Origin: Microbulbifer agarilyticus
GTDB taxonomy: Bacteria > Pseudomonadota > Gammaproteobacteria > Pseudomonadales > Cellvibrionaceae
Direction: 5' to 3'
DNA: 64,000 nt
Assembly (NCBI RefSeq): GCF_001999945.1
Contig: NZ_CP019650.1
Coordinates: 744,001-808,000, forward strand
A model generated the notes under the pieces. It ran no database searches. It saw only the letters and a program-made list of their open reading frames with translations, and was not told the DNA's origin. Position numbers and translations under genes: made by a program. Positions 26,750 through 36,331 of the stretch are shown here, piece by piece (position 1 is the first letter of the stretch; each line of letters begins with the position of its first letter).

Positions 26750-27772
26750 TCAGGCCGGCGTCAGGTCGCTCTCCTGTGCAGGTTCTTTTACAAGAGGGTA
26801 TTCACCGGTAGAGGCTTCCAGTTCTTCCCTCTGGGAGCCTTTGAAAATATCCAGCTGGGTGCAGCCGAGGCGCATTTCATAGGCGCGGCGCTCTACCAGC
26901 TGTGAGGTATCAATGGCATCCGGCAGGCTGTCCGCGATTTGTTTACGCGCGCGGAAAATCTGCGTATTCAGGTGGTTGATGGTGATGCCCAGCTCGCGGG
27001 TGGCGAGGTCCACCGCGACCCAACCCTGGTCGGCGGGGTCGACGCCGCGCTTGATGTCGCTGATGCGCGCACGGGCCAGGTAAAGCAGCAGGTAGTTATG
27101 CGAACGCGCAGGCAAGTCCTGCTTCATGTCGTCCTTCACCAGTTGCAGCTGCACGTGTTCCTCATGATGGCTCACGGTGTAGCGCAGGCGGAAGTCGGCG
27201 ATGCACAGGTTTTTAAGGGAGAGCTCGGTGGTGGTGCCCTGACTGTTGCCAAGGAACAGTTGCCAGCTGTTGCGCGCACAATCGACACGCGCACCGTGGC
27301 TCACCACTTTGGCGTTATCGCTGTTTTCTTCGCAGTCGAGGAACTCGTAAATCCACACCCCATTGGTGGGGTTGAAGTGCAGGCTGGCGATGGGGTCGTG
27401 TTCGTCCGGCAGCAGGTGGTAGGACTCGAGGGTGGTGGCTTCGCCGGTTTCCAGGTCGATCAGCAGGTTTTCCGGCGGGTCGAGGTTTTCTACCTTCCAC
27501 TCGGGGTTGGTGGCGCGGCCAAAGGTAATCTTGTCACCCAGCTGTAATTGCTGGTTTTTGGCGGGGATAAGTTGCTGGCCATTGACCCAGGTACCGTTGC
27601 GGCTGACGTCGCGAATAATCCAGTGGCTGCCAGTCCATTGGATGGCAGCGTGAATACCGGAAATTTCCGGCAAGGTGATACGCGTGTCCGCGACTCCCTG
27701 GCGGCGGCCAACGGTGTGATGGGCCAACAGGTAGACGGGTTGATCCCGGTCCGGGTGCTGCAAGCAAGCCAT
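26750..27772 (-). CDS. FHA-domain protein with possible DNA-binding C-terminus
   Basis: A 340-residue soluble protein. The N-terminal FHA domain (residues ~5-95) shows HTVGRRQGVADTRITLPEIS, SGIHAAIQW and DVSRNGTWVNGQ, the phosphothreonine-binding signature. The C-terminal region (~215-310) reads like a winged-helix segment with RSHNYLLLYLARARISD, GWVAVDLATRELGI and NTQIFRARKQIADSLP. That pattern occurs in FHA regulators found beside bacterial Ser/Thr kinases. AAAGGA precedes the ATG. As first gene of the kinase operon it may be the phosphorylated effector that changes transcription. The DNA-binding role is inferred. Confidence 0.8.
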   Translation of the reverse strand: MACLQHPDRDQPVYLLAHHTVGRRQGVADTRITLPEISGIHAAIQWTGSHWIIRDVSRNGTWVNGQQLIPAKNQQLQLGDKITFGRATNPEWKVENLDPPENLLIDLETGEATTLESYHLLPDEHDPIASLHFNPTNGVWIYEFLDCEENSDNAKVVSHGARVDCARNSWQLFLGNSQGTTTELSLKNLCIADFRLRYTVSHHEEHVQLQLVKDDMKQDLPARSHNYLLLYLARARISDIKRGVDPADQGWVAVDLATRELGITINHLNTQIFRARKQIADSLPDAIDTSQLVERRAYEMRLGCTQLDIFKGSQREELEASTGEYPLVKEPAQESDLTPA

Positions 27773-28346
27773 GATTTGTCCTTTCCCCTAAGAGCTGCAC
27801 AAAAAAACGGCGCGGTGCAGCTGTCAAAACGGCTGCAGTTGCCGAAAATCTGAACAGAAATTGCAAGACAGGGTGGCCGGAATTTGTTGTGCCGGGCACG
27901 GCCTTGTGCACGGTTGGGCGAATGGGTTTACCACTCTGTTTTTAGCCCCGGGGTGCGGTCGCGGATATAGACAATCAGAACGATCTACGGAAAGGGTGCA
28001 CCTGTCCGAAGCGTTGTCGTCTATCGATATACGAAAGTATTGCGGATTCGTTTGTTTTCGCCGCGACAGCTGTTCACCGCTGTCTTGTATTAGTGATCAC
28101 AAGTCTGTTGCTGACTTCTTCCTAGTCAACAGACCTGCAGCCACTCTAGTGTTGCCCGTCCTTTATACCCGACTTCGCTTTGAATGCAACGACCTTGGGG
28201 GCAAATTAGGGGAAATAGCACCCTAATTGCACGGCCGTACAATTTGATGGCGAGTTTTTGCGTTTTTAGCGGAATTCGTGAGGTGGCTGGTTCGGCATAA
28301 TTGCACTGATTTTGTGCTGGAGCGCCCGGCGATGTGTCGGGGCCCT
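27773..28346. other. gene-free stretch between ectR and the FHA-kinase operon
   Basis: No convincing gene. A plus-strand frame at 27861-28226 is Cys/Arg-rich with no ribosome site and no family pattern. The stretch contains a hairpin, GACAGC/GCTGTC near 28065-28084, and a larger one at 28103-28134 (GTCTGTT pairing with AACAGAC plus inner GACT/AGTC). It also contains the stacked palindromes at 28204-28244 described separately. The promoter of the FHA-kinase operon must lie at its left part. Confidence 0.6.
28204..28244. repeat. two adjoining palindromes
   Basis: AATTAGGG (28204-28211) and CCCTAATT (28221-28228) form a perfect 8-bp inverted repeat with a 9-base spacer. The second arm runs directly into a near-perfect 20-bp palindrome at 28225-28244 centred on ACGGCCGT and flanked by AATTG/CAATT. 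They may be protein-binding sites or a folded 3' end of the ectR transcript; neither has a T-run. Confidence 0.6.
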
Positions 28347-28889
28347 TTAGCTTTCCTCAGAATTGCCGGGTGGTTTTGTTGCGTCTTGCGCGGGTAGTTT
28401 GCGGCTATCCTTGCGGTCGAGTTCTCCTACATCCAACACCGGGGAAGCATCGATATGCTCAGCGTCCATCATTAGTGCCACTCGTTGCAGAGAGGAGATG
28501 ATCATGGATTGTTCCCATTCGCGCAGGTCGCGGAACTGTTTGACGAAGTGTTCCTGCAGTGGGGTTGGTGCATCGCGAATAATATCTGCGCCTTTGTCGG
28601 TGAGGTAGGCGTGCACTTTGCGCTTGTCTTCCTGTGAACGCTCCCGGTACACCAGGCCGCGCTTTTCCAGGCGGTCGAGTACCGTAGTAACCGTAGCCTG
28701 ACTTAGGCTGATTTCTTTGGCCAGCGCGCCGATGGTGACCTGTCCCTGTTCTCGAATTGCCTGTAGCAGCAACAGTTGCGGCGCAGTGAGTCCGGCAGTT
28801 TTCACCAGTTGCTTGGAGTGTAGGTCGGTGGCGCGAATCAGGCGGCGCAGAGTGGTCAATACTTCTTCGATTTTATCCATCGGCAGCAC
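28347..28889 (-). CDS. ectR: EctR-type MarR-family regulator
   Basis: A 180-residue MarR protein. The winged helix is clear: LTAPQLLLLQAIREQG, TIGALAKEISLSQATVTTVLDRLEKRGLV, and the wing RERSQEDKRKVHAYLTDKG. It is divergent from ectABC-ask, the position and type of EctR, which represses ectoine genes at low salinity in methylotrophic and marine gammaproteobacteria. Starts at 28889 or 28880 (MDKIEEV) are possible. Direct repeats TTTAGAGT (29112 and 29136) in the shared upstream region are candidate target sites. Confidence 0.88.
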   Translation of the reverse strand: MLPMDKIEEVLTTLRRLIRATDLHSKQLVKTAGLTAPQLLLLQAIREQGQVTIGALAKEISLSQATVTTVLDRLEKRGLVYRERSQEDKRKVHAYLTDKGADIIRDAPTPLQEHFVKQFRDLREWEQSMIISSLQRVALMMDAEHIDASPVLDVGELDRKDSRKLPAQDATKPPGNSEES

Positions 28890-29111
28890 ATTCTCGGATT
28901 AGTGATGGGTTTCTACACGTGGCCGATTTTGGGTTCTGCTGTCGGTTTGTCAATCGGTCAGTAAATCTATTGGTGTTTGGGCTGCCCGTAGAATGTGTAT
29001 TCCACCGGTTAGGGCCGGGTTGGTGCGCGCTATTTGGGTGCGTCACAAGGCCGCTCATACGCCCTACTCCCTCGATTCTGTTCAAGATTTCACCTTGTCT
29101 ACGCAATAATA

Positions 29112-29143
29112 TTTAGAGTACTATGGATATAAATGTTTAGAGT
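29112..29143. promoter_or_regulatory. TTTAGAGT direct repeats in ectR-ectA upstream region
   Basis: TTTAGAGT occurs at 29112-29119 and 29136-29143 in a very AT-rich block that likely holds the ect promoter. The 24-base spacing puts the copies on nearly one DNA face. Possible EctR or stress-regulator sites. Confidence 0.4.
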
Positions 29144-29170
29144 CGTAAATATTTTTTTACGAAATTGAAT

Positions 29171-29218
29171 GGATTTCAAACGGAATCCCACCATTTTGGC
29201 TGGATTCCGTTTTTTTTG
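29171..29218 (+). promoter_or_regulatory. terminator/antiterminator-like leader upstream of ectA
   Basis: A strong terminator, AACGGAATCC (29179-29188) with GGATTCCGTT (29202-29211) followed by eight Ts, stands 60 bases before ectA with no plus-strand gene in front of it. The upstream GGATTTC (29171-29177) can pair instead with GGAATCC (29182-29188; one G-T wobble, AAAC loop), which would destroy the terminator stem. A third hairpin, TCGTAAA/TTTACGA (29143-29162), precedes both. This looks like transcription attenuation of the ectoine operon. Alternatively it insulates ectA, which would then need a promoter in 29219-29278 (TATTTA near 29258 is a weak candidate). Confidence 0.6.
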
Positions 29219-29278
29219 ATGTCATGTACATACTGCTCTAACAGTTTGATGACTAAATATTTATAGGGCGGTATTGGT

Positions 29279-29860
29279 TTGAGTACAGTAGATGGATGCG
29301 ACGTGGAGCTGGGTGGTGACAGCGCACCGCAAGAGGGCGTTGCTGTGCAAAACAAGGCCACTTCGGTTCAGTTGCGCCTCCCGCAGAGTCAAGATGGGGC
29401 CCGCGTACACTCGTTGGTCGCGAATTGTCCGCCGCTGGATACCAACTCCCTATACTGCAATTTGTTGCAGGCTACCCACTTTTCCCAGACCAGTGTTGCC
29501 GCGGAGCGCGATGGTGAGCTGGTTGGGTTCATCTCCGGTTACATCCTTCCCGACCGTTCTGACACCTTGTTTATTTGGCAGGTGGCGGTAGCAGAGAGCG
29601 GTCGCGGAGAGGGCCTAGCTGGCCGCATGCTCCGAGAAATCCTGTCGCGCACCGCCTGTGCTTCGGTCACTCACCTGGAAACCACCATTACGCCAGACAA
29701 TGCCGCCTCTTGGGCGTTATTTCGTAGTCTCGCAGCCAAGCTGCAGGCGAGTTTGTGCGATTCAGTGATGTTTGACCGCGATCGCCACTTCAACGGTGCG
29801 CATGACAGTGAGCTGTTGGTACGCATCGGCCCCATTGCGCCAGCAGAATCCATGCGCTGA
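29279..29860 (+). CDS. ectA: L-2,4-diaminobutyrate N-gamma-acetyltransferase
   Basis: GNAT-fold enzyme that acetylates diaminobutyrate, second step of ectoine synthesis. The acetyl-CoA motif is VAVAESGRGEGLAGRMLREI, preceded by GELVGFISGYILPDRSDTLF and followed by THLETTITPDNAASWALFRSLA, all typical of EctA. The frame opens with TTG at 29279; GTG at 29345 (MQNKATSVQLRL) has a better ribosome site (AGAGGG) and may be the true start, giving about 171 residues. First gene of ectA-ectB-ectC-ask. Osmotic control is expected through EctR and possibly the leader. Confidence 0.93.
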   Translation: MSTVDGCDVELGGDSAPQEGVAVQNKATSVQLRLPQSQDGARVHSLVANCPPLDTNSLYCNLLQATHFSQTSVAAERDGELVGFISGYILPDRSDTLFIWQVAVAESGRGEGLAGRMLREILSRTACASVTHLETTITPDNAASWALFRSLAAKLQASLCDSVMFDRDRHFNGAHDSELLVRIGPIAPAESMR

Positions 29861-29893
29861 GTGCTCCTCCCGAATTTCTGTTCCTGTATTTAA

Positions 29894-31243
<1,350 letters not shown>

Positions 31244-31287
31244 ATCCGAATATTAGATTCGATCAAAGAATTGAGACAGAGATAGAA

Positions 31288-31692
31288 ATGATTGTAAGAA
31301 AGCTACAAGAAGCCGAACAGACAGACCGCCGCGTTGTATCTGAAGGTTGGGAAAGCACCCGCCTTCTACTGAAGAACGACAATATGGGTTTTTCTTTCCA
31401 CATCACCACGATTTACGAAGGTGCGAACCTGAACCTGCATTACCAGAACCATCTGGAATCGGTTTACTGTATCTCCGGCGAGGGTTCGGTTATGGCGGAA
31501 GCCGATGGCGTGGTACATGAAATTACCCCGGGCACGATCTACATATTGGATAAGAATGACAAGCATGTGCTCAAGGCAAAGTCGGAGATGAAAATGGCCT
31601 GTGTGTTTAACCCGCCACTCAACGGTAAGGAAGTACACAATGCAGAAGGTGCATATGAGCTGCAAGCGGAAGAGGTGATGGACGTAAAATAG
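31288..31692 (+). CDS. ectC: L-ectoine synthase
   Basis: Cupin-fold cyclase that closes N-gamma-acetyl-diaminobutyrate to ectoine. The 134-residue product has the family N-terminus [41 protein letters not shown] with metal/substrate residues, and [13 protein letters not shown]. Length is typical. It lies 44 bases behind ectB. No ectoine hydroxylase (ectD) is in the window. Confidence 0.97.
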   Translation: MIVRKLQEAEQTDRRVVSEGWESTRLLLKNDNMGFSFHITTIYEGANLNLHYQNHLESVYCISGEGSVMAEADGVVHEITPGTIYILDKNDKHVLKAKSEMKMACVFNPPLNGKEVHNAEGAYELQAEEVMDVK

Positions 31693-31818
31693 ACGCCCTG
31701 TTATCCACTGGCTATGCAGAATACAGCAGCGGAGTTTTGGTGCGACGGCCGAGACTCCACCTTCGCAAATGACATTGGCTTAAATCGGAAGTTTGAACGC
31801 GGTAAAAGCAAGGAATCC

Positions 31819-33264
31819 ATGAAGGCACATACGGTTGAAAAAATCGGTGGTACGTCCATGAGCGACTACCCCGCAGTACGTGACAACATCATTTTAAAAA
31901 ACGGCAAGGCAGAAACGGAAGGTTTGTACGGGCGTGTGTTCGTGGTATCTGCGTACGGCGGTATTACCGATATGCTGCTGGAACATAAGAAATCCGGCCG
32001 CCCGGGAATTTTTGCGTTGTTTGCCGGCGCCGATGATGAGCGCGAATGGTCTGATGCGATAGCCGCCTTGCGCGTACATATGGAAGAGCTGAACGCTCAG
32101 CTGTTCACTGATGAAGTGACCCTGGCTAAGGCCAACGGGTTTATTGCTGAGCGTTTGAATGACACCGCCAATTGTCTTGGTGACCTGGAGCGAGTCTGCC
32201 AGCACGGCCACTTTGCCCTTGAGGGCCACCTGGATGTGGTTCGGGAAATGCTTGCCAGTCTGGGTGAGGCGCACAGTGCCTGGAACATGGCACAGCTGCT
32301 ACGGCAGGAAGGTGTGAATGCCCGCTTTGTAGACCTGACCGGTTGGCGCGACGGCGAGCACCTGACTCTCGATCAGCGCATCGAGCGAGCCTTTGCGGGT
32401 GTGGACTTCGATAATGAACTTCCCATAGCGACTGGTTATGCACACACTGCTGAGGGGCTGATGAAAACCTTCGCCCGTGGCTATAGTGAAATGACTTTCA
32501 GCCGTATCGCGGCTATTACCGGTGCCAGTGAAGCAATTATCCACAAAGAGTATCACCTCAGTAGTGCCGACCCCCGTCTGGTCGGTGAAGAGCAGGCGGT
32601 ACCCATTGGCCGCACCAATTACGATGTGGCCGATCAACTGGCCAACCTGGGTATGGAGGCCATCCACCCGCGCGCTGCCAAGGGGCTGCGCCAGAAGGAA
32701 ATCCCGCTGCGCGTCATGAATACCTTTGAGCCGGAACACCGCGGCACGTTGGTGACCGGTGATTACGTTAGTGATACACCGCGGGTGGAAATCATCGCCG
32801 GGCGTAAAGGCATTTACGCGGTGGAGTGCTTCGACCAGGACATGATGGGTAGCCTCACTAGCTACGACGGTGTGATTAACGACATTATCGCCCGATTTAA
32901 GGGTGCAGTAGTGACCAAAGATACCAACGCCAACACCATCACATATTATCTGAGCAGTAACCTGAAGACCGTAAAGCGAATTAAAAAGGTGATTGGTGAA
33001 CAATTCCCGGACTGCGATCTGCAGGTACGTAAAGTTGCAGTGGTTTCTGCCATCGGCAGTGACATGAAAGTGCCCGGCATGCTGTCCGGCGCCGTTGGTA
33101 CATTGGCGCAATCCGGTATCAGCATTCTCGCGGTGCACCAGTCCATGCGTCAGGTTGATATGCAGTTCGTGATTGACGAGAGTCATTACGAGGTTGCGGT
33201 TAAGAGTTTGCACGCCGCACTGGTGGAAGTGCATGAGCATGGCGAAGCCATCTGCGCAGCCTGA
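31819..33264 (+). CDS. ask: ectoine-operon aspartate kinase
   Basis: Specialised aspartokinase that phosphorylates aspartate to feed ectoine synthesis, usually escaping amino-acid feedback. The 481-residue form starts MKAHTVEKIGGTSMSDYPAV with AAGGA just upstream; the open frame back to 31714 lacks family sequence. Kinase marks include KIGGTSM, VVSAYGGITDMLL, ITGASEAIIHKEYHLSSADPR-type substrate segment and two ACT-like repeats at the C-terminus (VVSAIGSDMKVPGMLSG). Fourth gene of the ect operon, the order known as ectABC-ask_ect. Confidence 0.95.
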   Translation: MKAHTVEKIGGTSMSDYPAVRDNIILKNGKAETEGLYGRVFVVSAYGGITDMLLEHKKSGRPGIFALFAGADDEREWSDAIAALRVHMEELNAQLFTDEVTLAKANGFIAERLNDTANCLGDLERVCQHGHFALEGHLDVVREMLASLGEAHSAWNMAQLLRQEGVNARFVDLTGWRDGEHLTLDQRIERAFAGVDFDNELPIATGYAHTAEGLMKTFARGYSEMTFSRIAAITGASEAIIHKEYHLSSADPRLVGEEQAVPIGRTNYDVADQLANLGMEAIHPRAAKGLRQKEIPLRVMNTFEPEHRGTLVTGDYVSDTPRVEIIAGRKGIYAVECFDQDMMGSLTSYDGVINDIIARFKGAVVTKDTNANTITYYLSSNLKTVKRIKKVIGEQFPDCDLQVRKVAVVSAIGSDMKVPGMLSGAVGTLAQSGISILAVHQSMRQVDMQFVIDESHYEVAVKSLHAALVEVHEHGEAICAA

Positions 33265-33390
33265 TTCTCTCGTTTTTGTTTGGCCGCCAGTGCTGCTGGC
33301 GGCGCTTTCCTAGAACGGCTTGTCCAAGCAGTGTTTAACAGCCGCAATAATAACCACTAGCGATCGTATTGCTGTTTTAAGAGGCTAGCC

Positions 33391-34809
33391 GTGCTAATCA
33401 GTTTTTTGTTCTTTCTTTCCCTGTTTGCCGCAGTGGGAATTAGCTCTTACCGGAAAAGTCGCGGTACCAAAAGTGACTATTATCTGGCAAGCCACGATGT
33501 GTCACCAATGCTGGTGGGGCTGTCAGCCGTGGCCACCAATAACAGCGGCTACATGTTTATCGGTGTCATCGGCTACACCTATGTCACCGGCCTTGCCTCT
33601 ATTTGGTTAATGGTTGGCTGGATTCTCGGTGATTTCCTCGGTTCCCTATGGATACATCGCAACCTGCGTCAGGCGGCAAAGCGCAGTGGTGAATCAAGCT
33701 ATGCCGGTGTGCTTGCTTGCTGGCAGGGTACACGCTTTGGTGCCTGGCAGAGACTGGCCGGCATACTTTCTCTGCTATTTCTGCTTGCCTATGCCAGTGC
33801 GCAGCTGGTGGCTGGTAGCAAGGCACTGTATGTGGTGCTGGACTTGCCCATCTGGAGTGGTGCGGTTATCGGCGGTGTGATTGTCGCGGCTTACTGTCTT
33901 GCCGGCGGCATCCGCGCGTCTATTTGGACTGACGTGGCCCAGTCGCTAGTGATGGTGCTGGCGATGGCTACATTGCTGGTTGTGGCAACCCAATCCGTTG
34001 GCGGTGTTGGTGCCGCTTGGAGTGCCATGGGGCAGGTGCCGGGGTTCTTAAACTGGTACCCCAGCGACTTGTTAATACCCGGCATTGGGGGGGCTGCGTT
34101 GTTTGTAATGAGCTGGGTATTTGCGGGTATTTCTGTGGTGGGGCAACCTCATGTCATGGTGCGTTTTATGGCGTTGGATGATGTGGGTAACATGGTGCGC
34201 GCACGCTGTTGGTATTACCTGTGGTTCATCTTATTTTATGGGATGGCCACCGGTGTGGGCATGTTATCGCGAATTCTTCTCAGTGAGTCGGGTGCATTTG
34301 ATGCGGAACTAGCGCTTCCGATGATGGCGATGGAATTACTGTCGCCGGTATTGGTTGGATTGATTCTGGCAGGTATTTTTGCTGCCACCATGTCCACCGC
34401 CGACTCACTTGTTCTGAGTTGCTCTGCAGCACTGACCCACGATCTCCTTCCTGAGCGCACGGAGAGCACGCGGATCCTTAAGTTGGCGACGGTCGCCATT
34501 ACTTCGCTGGCGGTGGCTTGGGCGCTGTTAAACGAACAAAGTGTATTTAGCCTGGTGGTGATGAGCTGGTCTGCGCTGGCTTCCGCTTTTGCACCGTTGT
34601 TGATGGTTCTGGCCGCCGGTGGTCGCCCTTCACAGAAGCTGGCCATCATAATGAGTTTATTGGGACTGGCGACGGCACTGGGTTGGCGTTGGCTTGGTTG
34701 GCACGCACACATCTATGAAGGGATGCCCGGTATTTTAATGGGTCTTGTCGTGTATGGGGTGGGCCAGCTGTTGGCCCGAGCGACGGTTACACGCACAGTA
34801 AATGCATAA
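33391..34809 (+). CDS. sodium/solute symporter (SSS/PutP family)
   Basis: A 472-residue protein with about 13 membrane helices starting at GTG 33391. Family hallmarks are SDYYLASHDVSPMLVGLSAVATNNSGYMFIG (residues ~28-58, sodium-site region), GGIRASIWTDVAQSLVMVLA, and AGIFAATMSTADSLVLSCSAALTHDL, the signature of SSS transporters such as PutP. It lies 126 bases behind ask on the same strand and ends in a terminator. Import of ectoine, proline or another compatible solute is plausible from context but not readable from sequence. Confidence 0.88.
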   Translation: MLISFLFFLSLFAAVGISSYRKSRGTKSDYYLASHDVSPMLVGLSAVATNNSGYMFIGVIGYTYVTGLASIWLMVGWILGDFLGSLWIHRNLRQAAKRSGESSYAGVLACWQGTRFGAWQRLAGILSLLFLLAYASAQLVAGSKALYVVLDLPIWSGAVIGGVIVAAYCLAGGIRASIWTDVAQSLVMVLAMATLLVVATQSVGGVGAAWSAMGQVPGFLNWYPSDLLIPGIGGAALFVMSWVFAGISVVGQPHVMVRFMALDDVGNMVRARCWYYLWFILFYGMATGVGMLSRILLSESGAFDAELALPMMAMELLSPVLVGLILAGIFAATMSTADSLVLSCSAALTHDLLPERTESTRILKLATVAITSLAVAWALLNEQSVFSLVVMSWSALASAFAPLLMVLAAGGRPSQKLAIIMSLLGLATALGWRWLGWHAHIYEGMPGILMGLVVYGVGQLLARATVTRTVNA

Positions 34810-34811
34810 AG

Positions 34812-34841
34812 AAAAAGCCCGGCATTAAGCCGGGCTTTTTT
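34812..34841. terminator. bidirectional terminator
   Basis: AAAAAGCCCGGC and GCCGGGCTTTTT with an ATTAA loop, between the symporter and the convergent yceI-type gene; A/T runs serve both directions. Confidence 0.93.
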
Positions 34842-34862
34842 GTATTTGGTTGAGGCGGGTGG

Positions 34863-35441
34863 TTAAAGACGAATACCTTCAACATCCAGAATCATCTCTA
34901 CGGTTTGAGACGCAGGGCCCAGGTCGTAGTCGATACCGAAGTCTTTCAGTTTGAATTCGGTGGTGCCGGTGAAGCCCTGACGGTAGCCGCCCCACGGGTC
35001 CTGGCCGCCGCCGATCTCGGTCACGTCGATGGTGATCGGCTTGGTAACACCGTGCAGGGTCAGGTCGCCCTTCAGCAGCGCTTTGCCGTCGCCATTGGGT
35101 TCAAAGCTGGTGCTCTTGAAGGTGGCGGTGGGGAAGTCCGCAACATTCAGAAAGTCTTTACCGCGCAGGTGCTTGTCGCGCTCGGCGTGGTTGCTGTTCA
35201 GGCTGGTAGTGTCCACGGTTACCTGCACAGTAGACGCTTCGGGCTTGGCTTCGTCGTAGACGAAGTTACCGTCGAACTTGTCGAAGCGGCCATACAGCCA
35301 GCTGTAACCCAGATGCTTGATGCGGAACTGTACAAATGCGTGGGCGCCCTTGGTGTCGAACTTGTACTCGGCGGCGTTAGCGGTGGTGCTGATGGAGCCG
35401 GCTACCAGCGCGGCAAACAAAAAGGTTGCGATTTTTTTCAT
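34863..35441 (-). CDS. YceI family periplasmic protein
   Basis: A 192-residue lipocalin-like protein with a signal peptide ending at Ala-Asn-Ala-Ala (residue ~23). The core reads [33 protein letters not shown], then [18 protein letters not shown] and a C-terminal [10 protein letters not shown], all characteristic of YceI. These proteins bind isoprenoid quinones or similar amphiphiles in the periplasm and are often encoded with cytochrome b561, as here. Role: possibly quinone shuttling or stress response. Confidence 0.93.
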   Translation of the reverse strand: MKKIATFLFAALVAGSISTTANAAEYKFDTKGAHAFVQFRIKHLGYSWLYGRFDKFDGNFVYDEAKPEASTVQVTVDTTSLNSNHAERDKHLRGKDFLNVADFPTATFKSTSFEPNGDGKALLKGDLTLHGVTKPITIDVTEIGGGQDPWGGYRQGFTGTTEFKLKDFGIDYDLGPASQTVEMILDVEGIRL

Positions 35442-35512
35442 TGAGCGGGTTTCCTGTTTCAGGGTTATTACTGGGTTAACAAGATTTATATGATGATTTA
35501 GCGGCTAAATTA

Positions 35513-36136
35513 TCAAGGTGTTTGGGTCAGGTGCTTTCCGTTTGTCGCATGCTGCGGGGTATCTGTCTCGGTCTCGGCCTCGGTCTTGCCGGGTTGCTTC
35601 CCCAGCATTTTGCGCAGCGTGTTGTCTTTGTTTACGAAGTGGTGTTTGAACGCGGCCAGCGCATGCACTGCCACCAGTCCAATCAGCGTCCAGGCTAGCC
35701 ACTCGTGTACTACGCCGGCAATGTCTTCCTGGTTTTCTAATCCCTGAAGCGTGGCGGGTACGCTGAACCAGTTGAATACCTCAATGGCGCGGCCATCGGC
35801 GGTAGAGATCAGATAGCCGGTGATACAAATGGCAATCAGCAGCAGATACAAAACACCGTGGGCAATGCCCGCGGCTTGCTGTTGCCAGCGGGGGGCCGGT
35901 TCTGGAGCTGGGGACTCGTTCAGCCAACGCCAGGCGAGACGCGCAATCAGCAGAATCAACAGCAGAATACCAACGGACTTGTGGATGCTCGGGCCCTGGC
36001 GGTACCAAGGATCGTAATAGGAGAGGTCCACCATCCACCAGCCAAGGGCAAACATGCCGATGATGACCGGTGCCATCAGCCAGTGCAGGGTGACGGCCAC
36101 CCAGCCGTAATGGGTTTTACTGTTGCGGGACTGCAC
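35513..36136 (-). CDS. cytochrome b561 family membrane protein
   Basis: A 207-residue, four-helix diheme protein of the prokaryotic b561 group. Haem ligand histidines occur in GWVAVTLHWLMAP, PSIHKSVGILLL, GIAHGVLYLLL and HEWLAWTLIGLVAVHALAA. It is followed by a charged tail (KNDNTLRKMLGKQ-like, then Glu/Thr-rich). The start is GTG at 36136 behind a GGAGG-containing leader. It precedes the yceI gene by 71 bases; the pair probably moves electrons between the quinone pool and a periplasmic acceptor. Confidence 0.93.
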   Translation of the reverse strand: MQSRNSKTHYGWVAVTLHWLMAPVIIGMFALGWWMVDLSYYDPWYRQGPSIHKSVGILLLILLIARLAWRWLNESPAPEPAPRWQQQAAGIAHGVLYLLLIAICITGYLISTADGRAIEVFNWFSVPATLQGLENQEDIAGVVHEWLAWTLIGLVAVHALAAFKHHFVNKDNTLRKMLGKQPGKTEAETETDTPQHATNGKHLTQTP

Positions 36137-36237
36137 GCTCCGACGCCTCCGTATGAGCAGGTTTGTATTCGATAGGGAGGATTATAAAAAGCTGAGGTGC
36201 GGTGAATAGCGCAAAAAGATGGAGCTAAGTTTCGAAA

Positions 36238-36279
36238 AAATCGCACTTGCCCCGGGGCGGGTTATTTTTTGTGCGATTT
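36238..36279 (-). terminator. terminator downstream of the 36332 gene
   Basis: On the minus strand AAATCGCAC pairs with GTGCGATTT, which runs into a T-run (TTTTTT). A nested GCCCCGGGGC palindrome sits in the loop. Confidence 0.75.
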
Positions 36280-36331
36280 ATGCGCTCTGAACGCTAGTGC
36301 GAAGAGAGTAAGGGCGGGGCGAAGGCTTCGA

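Noticed and set aside
17487..27772. Type VI secretion regulatory locus (PpkA/PppA/Fha)
   Set aside because: No T6SS structural genes, no PP2C phosphatase, and the FHA proteins differ in layout from secretion-system Fha.
27861..28226. Plus-strand 121-codon frame between the kinase operon and ectR
   Set aside because: Cys/Arg-rich composition, no ribosome site, and it runs through palindromic DNA; not credible as a gene.
32299..33240. 313-codon minus-strand frame within the ectoine aspartokinase
   Set aside because: Antisense shadow of a well-conserved gene in GC-rich DNA.
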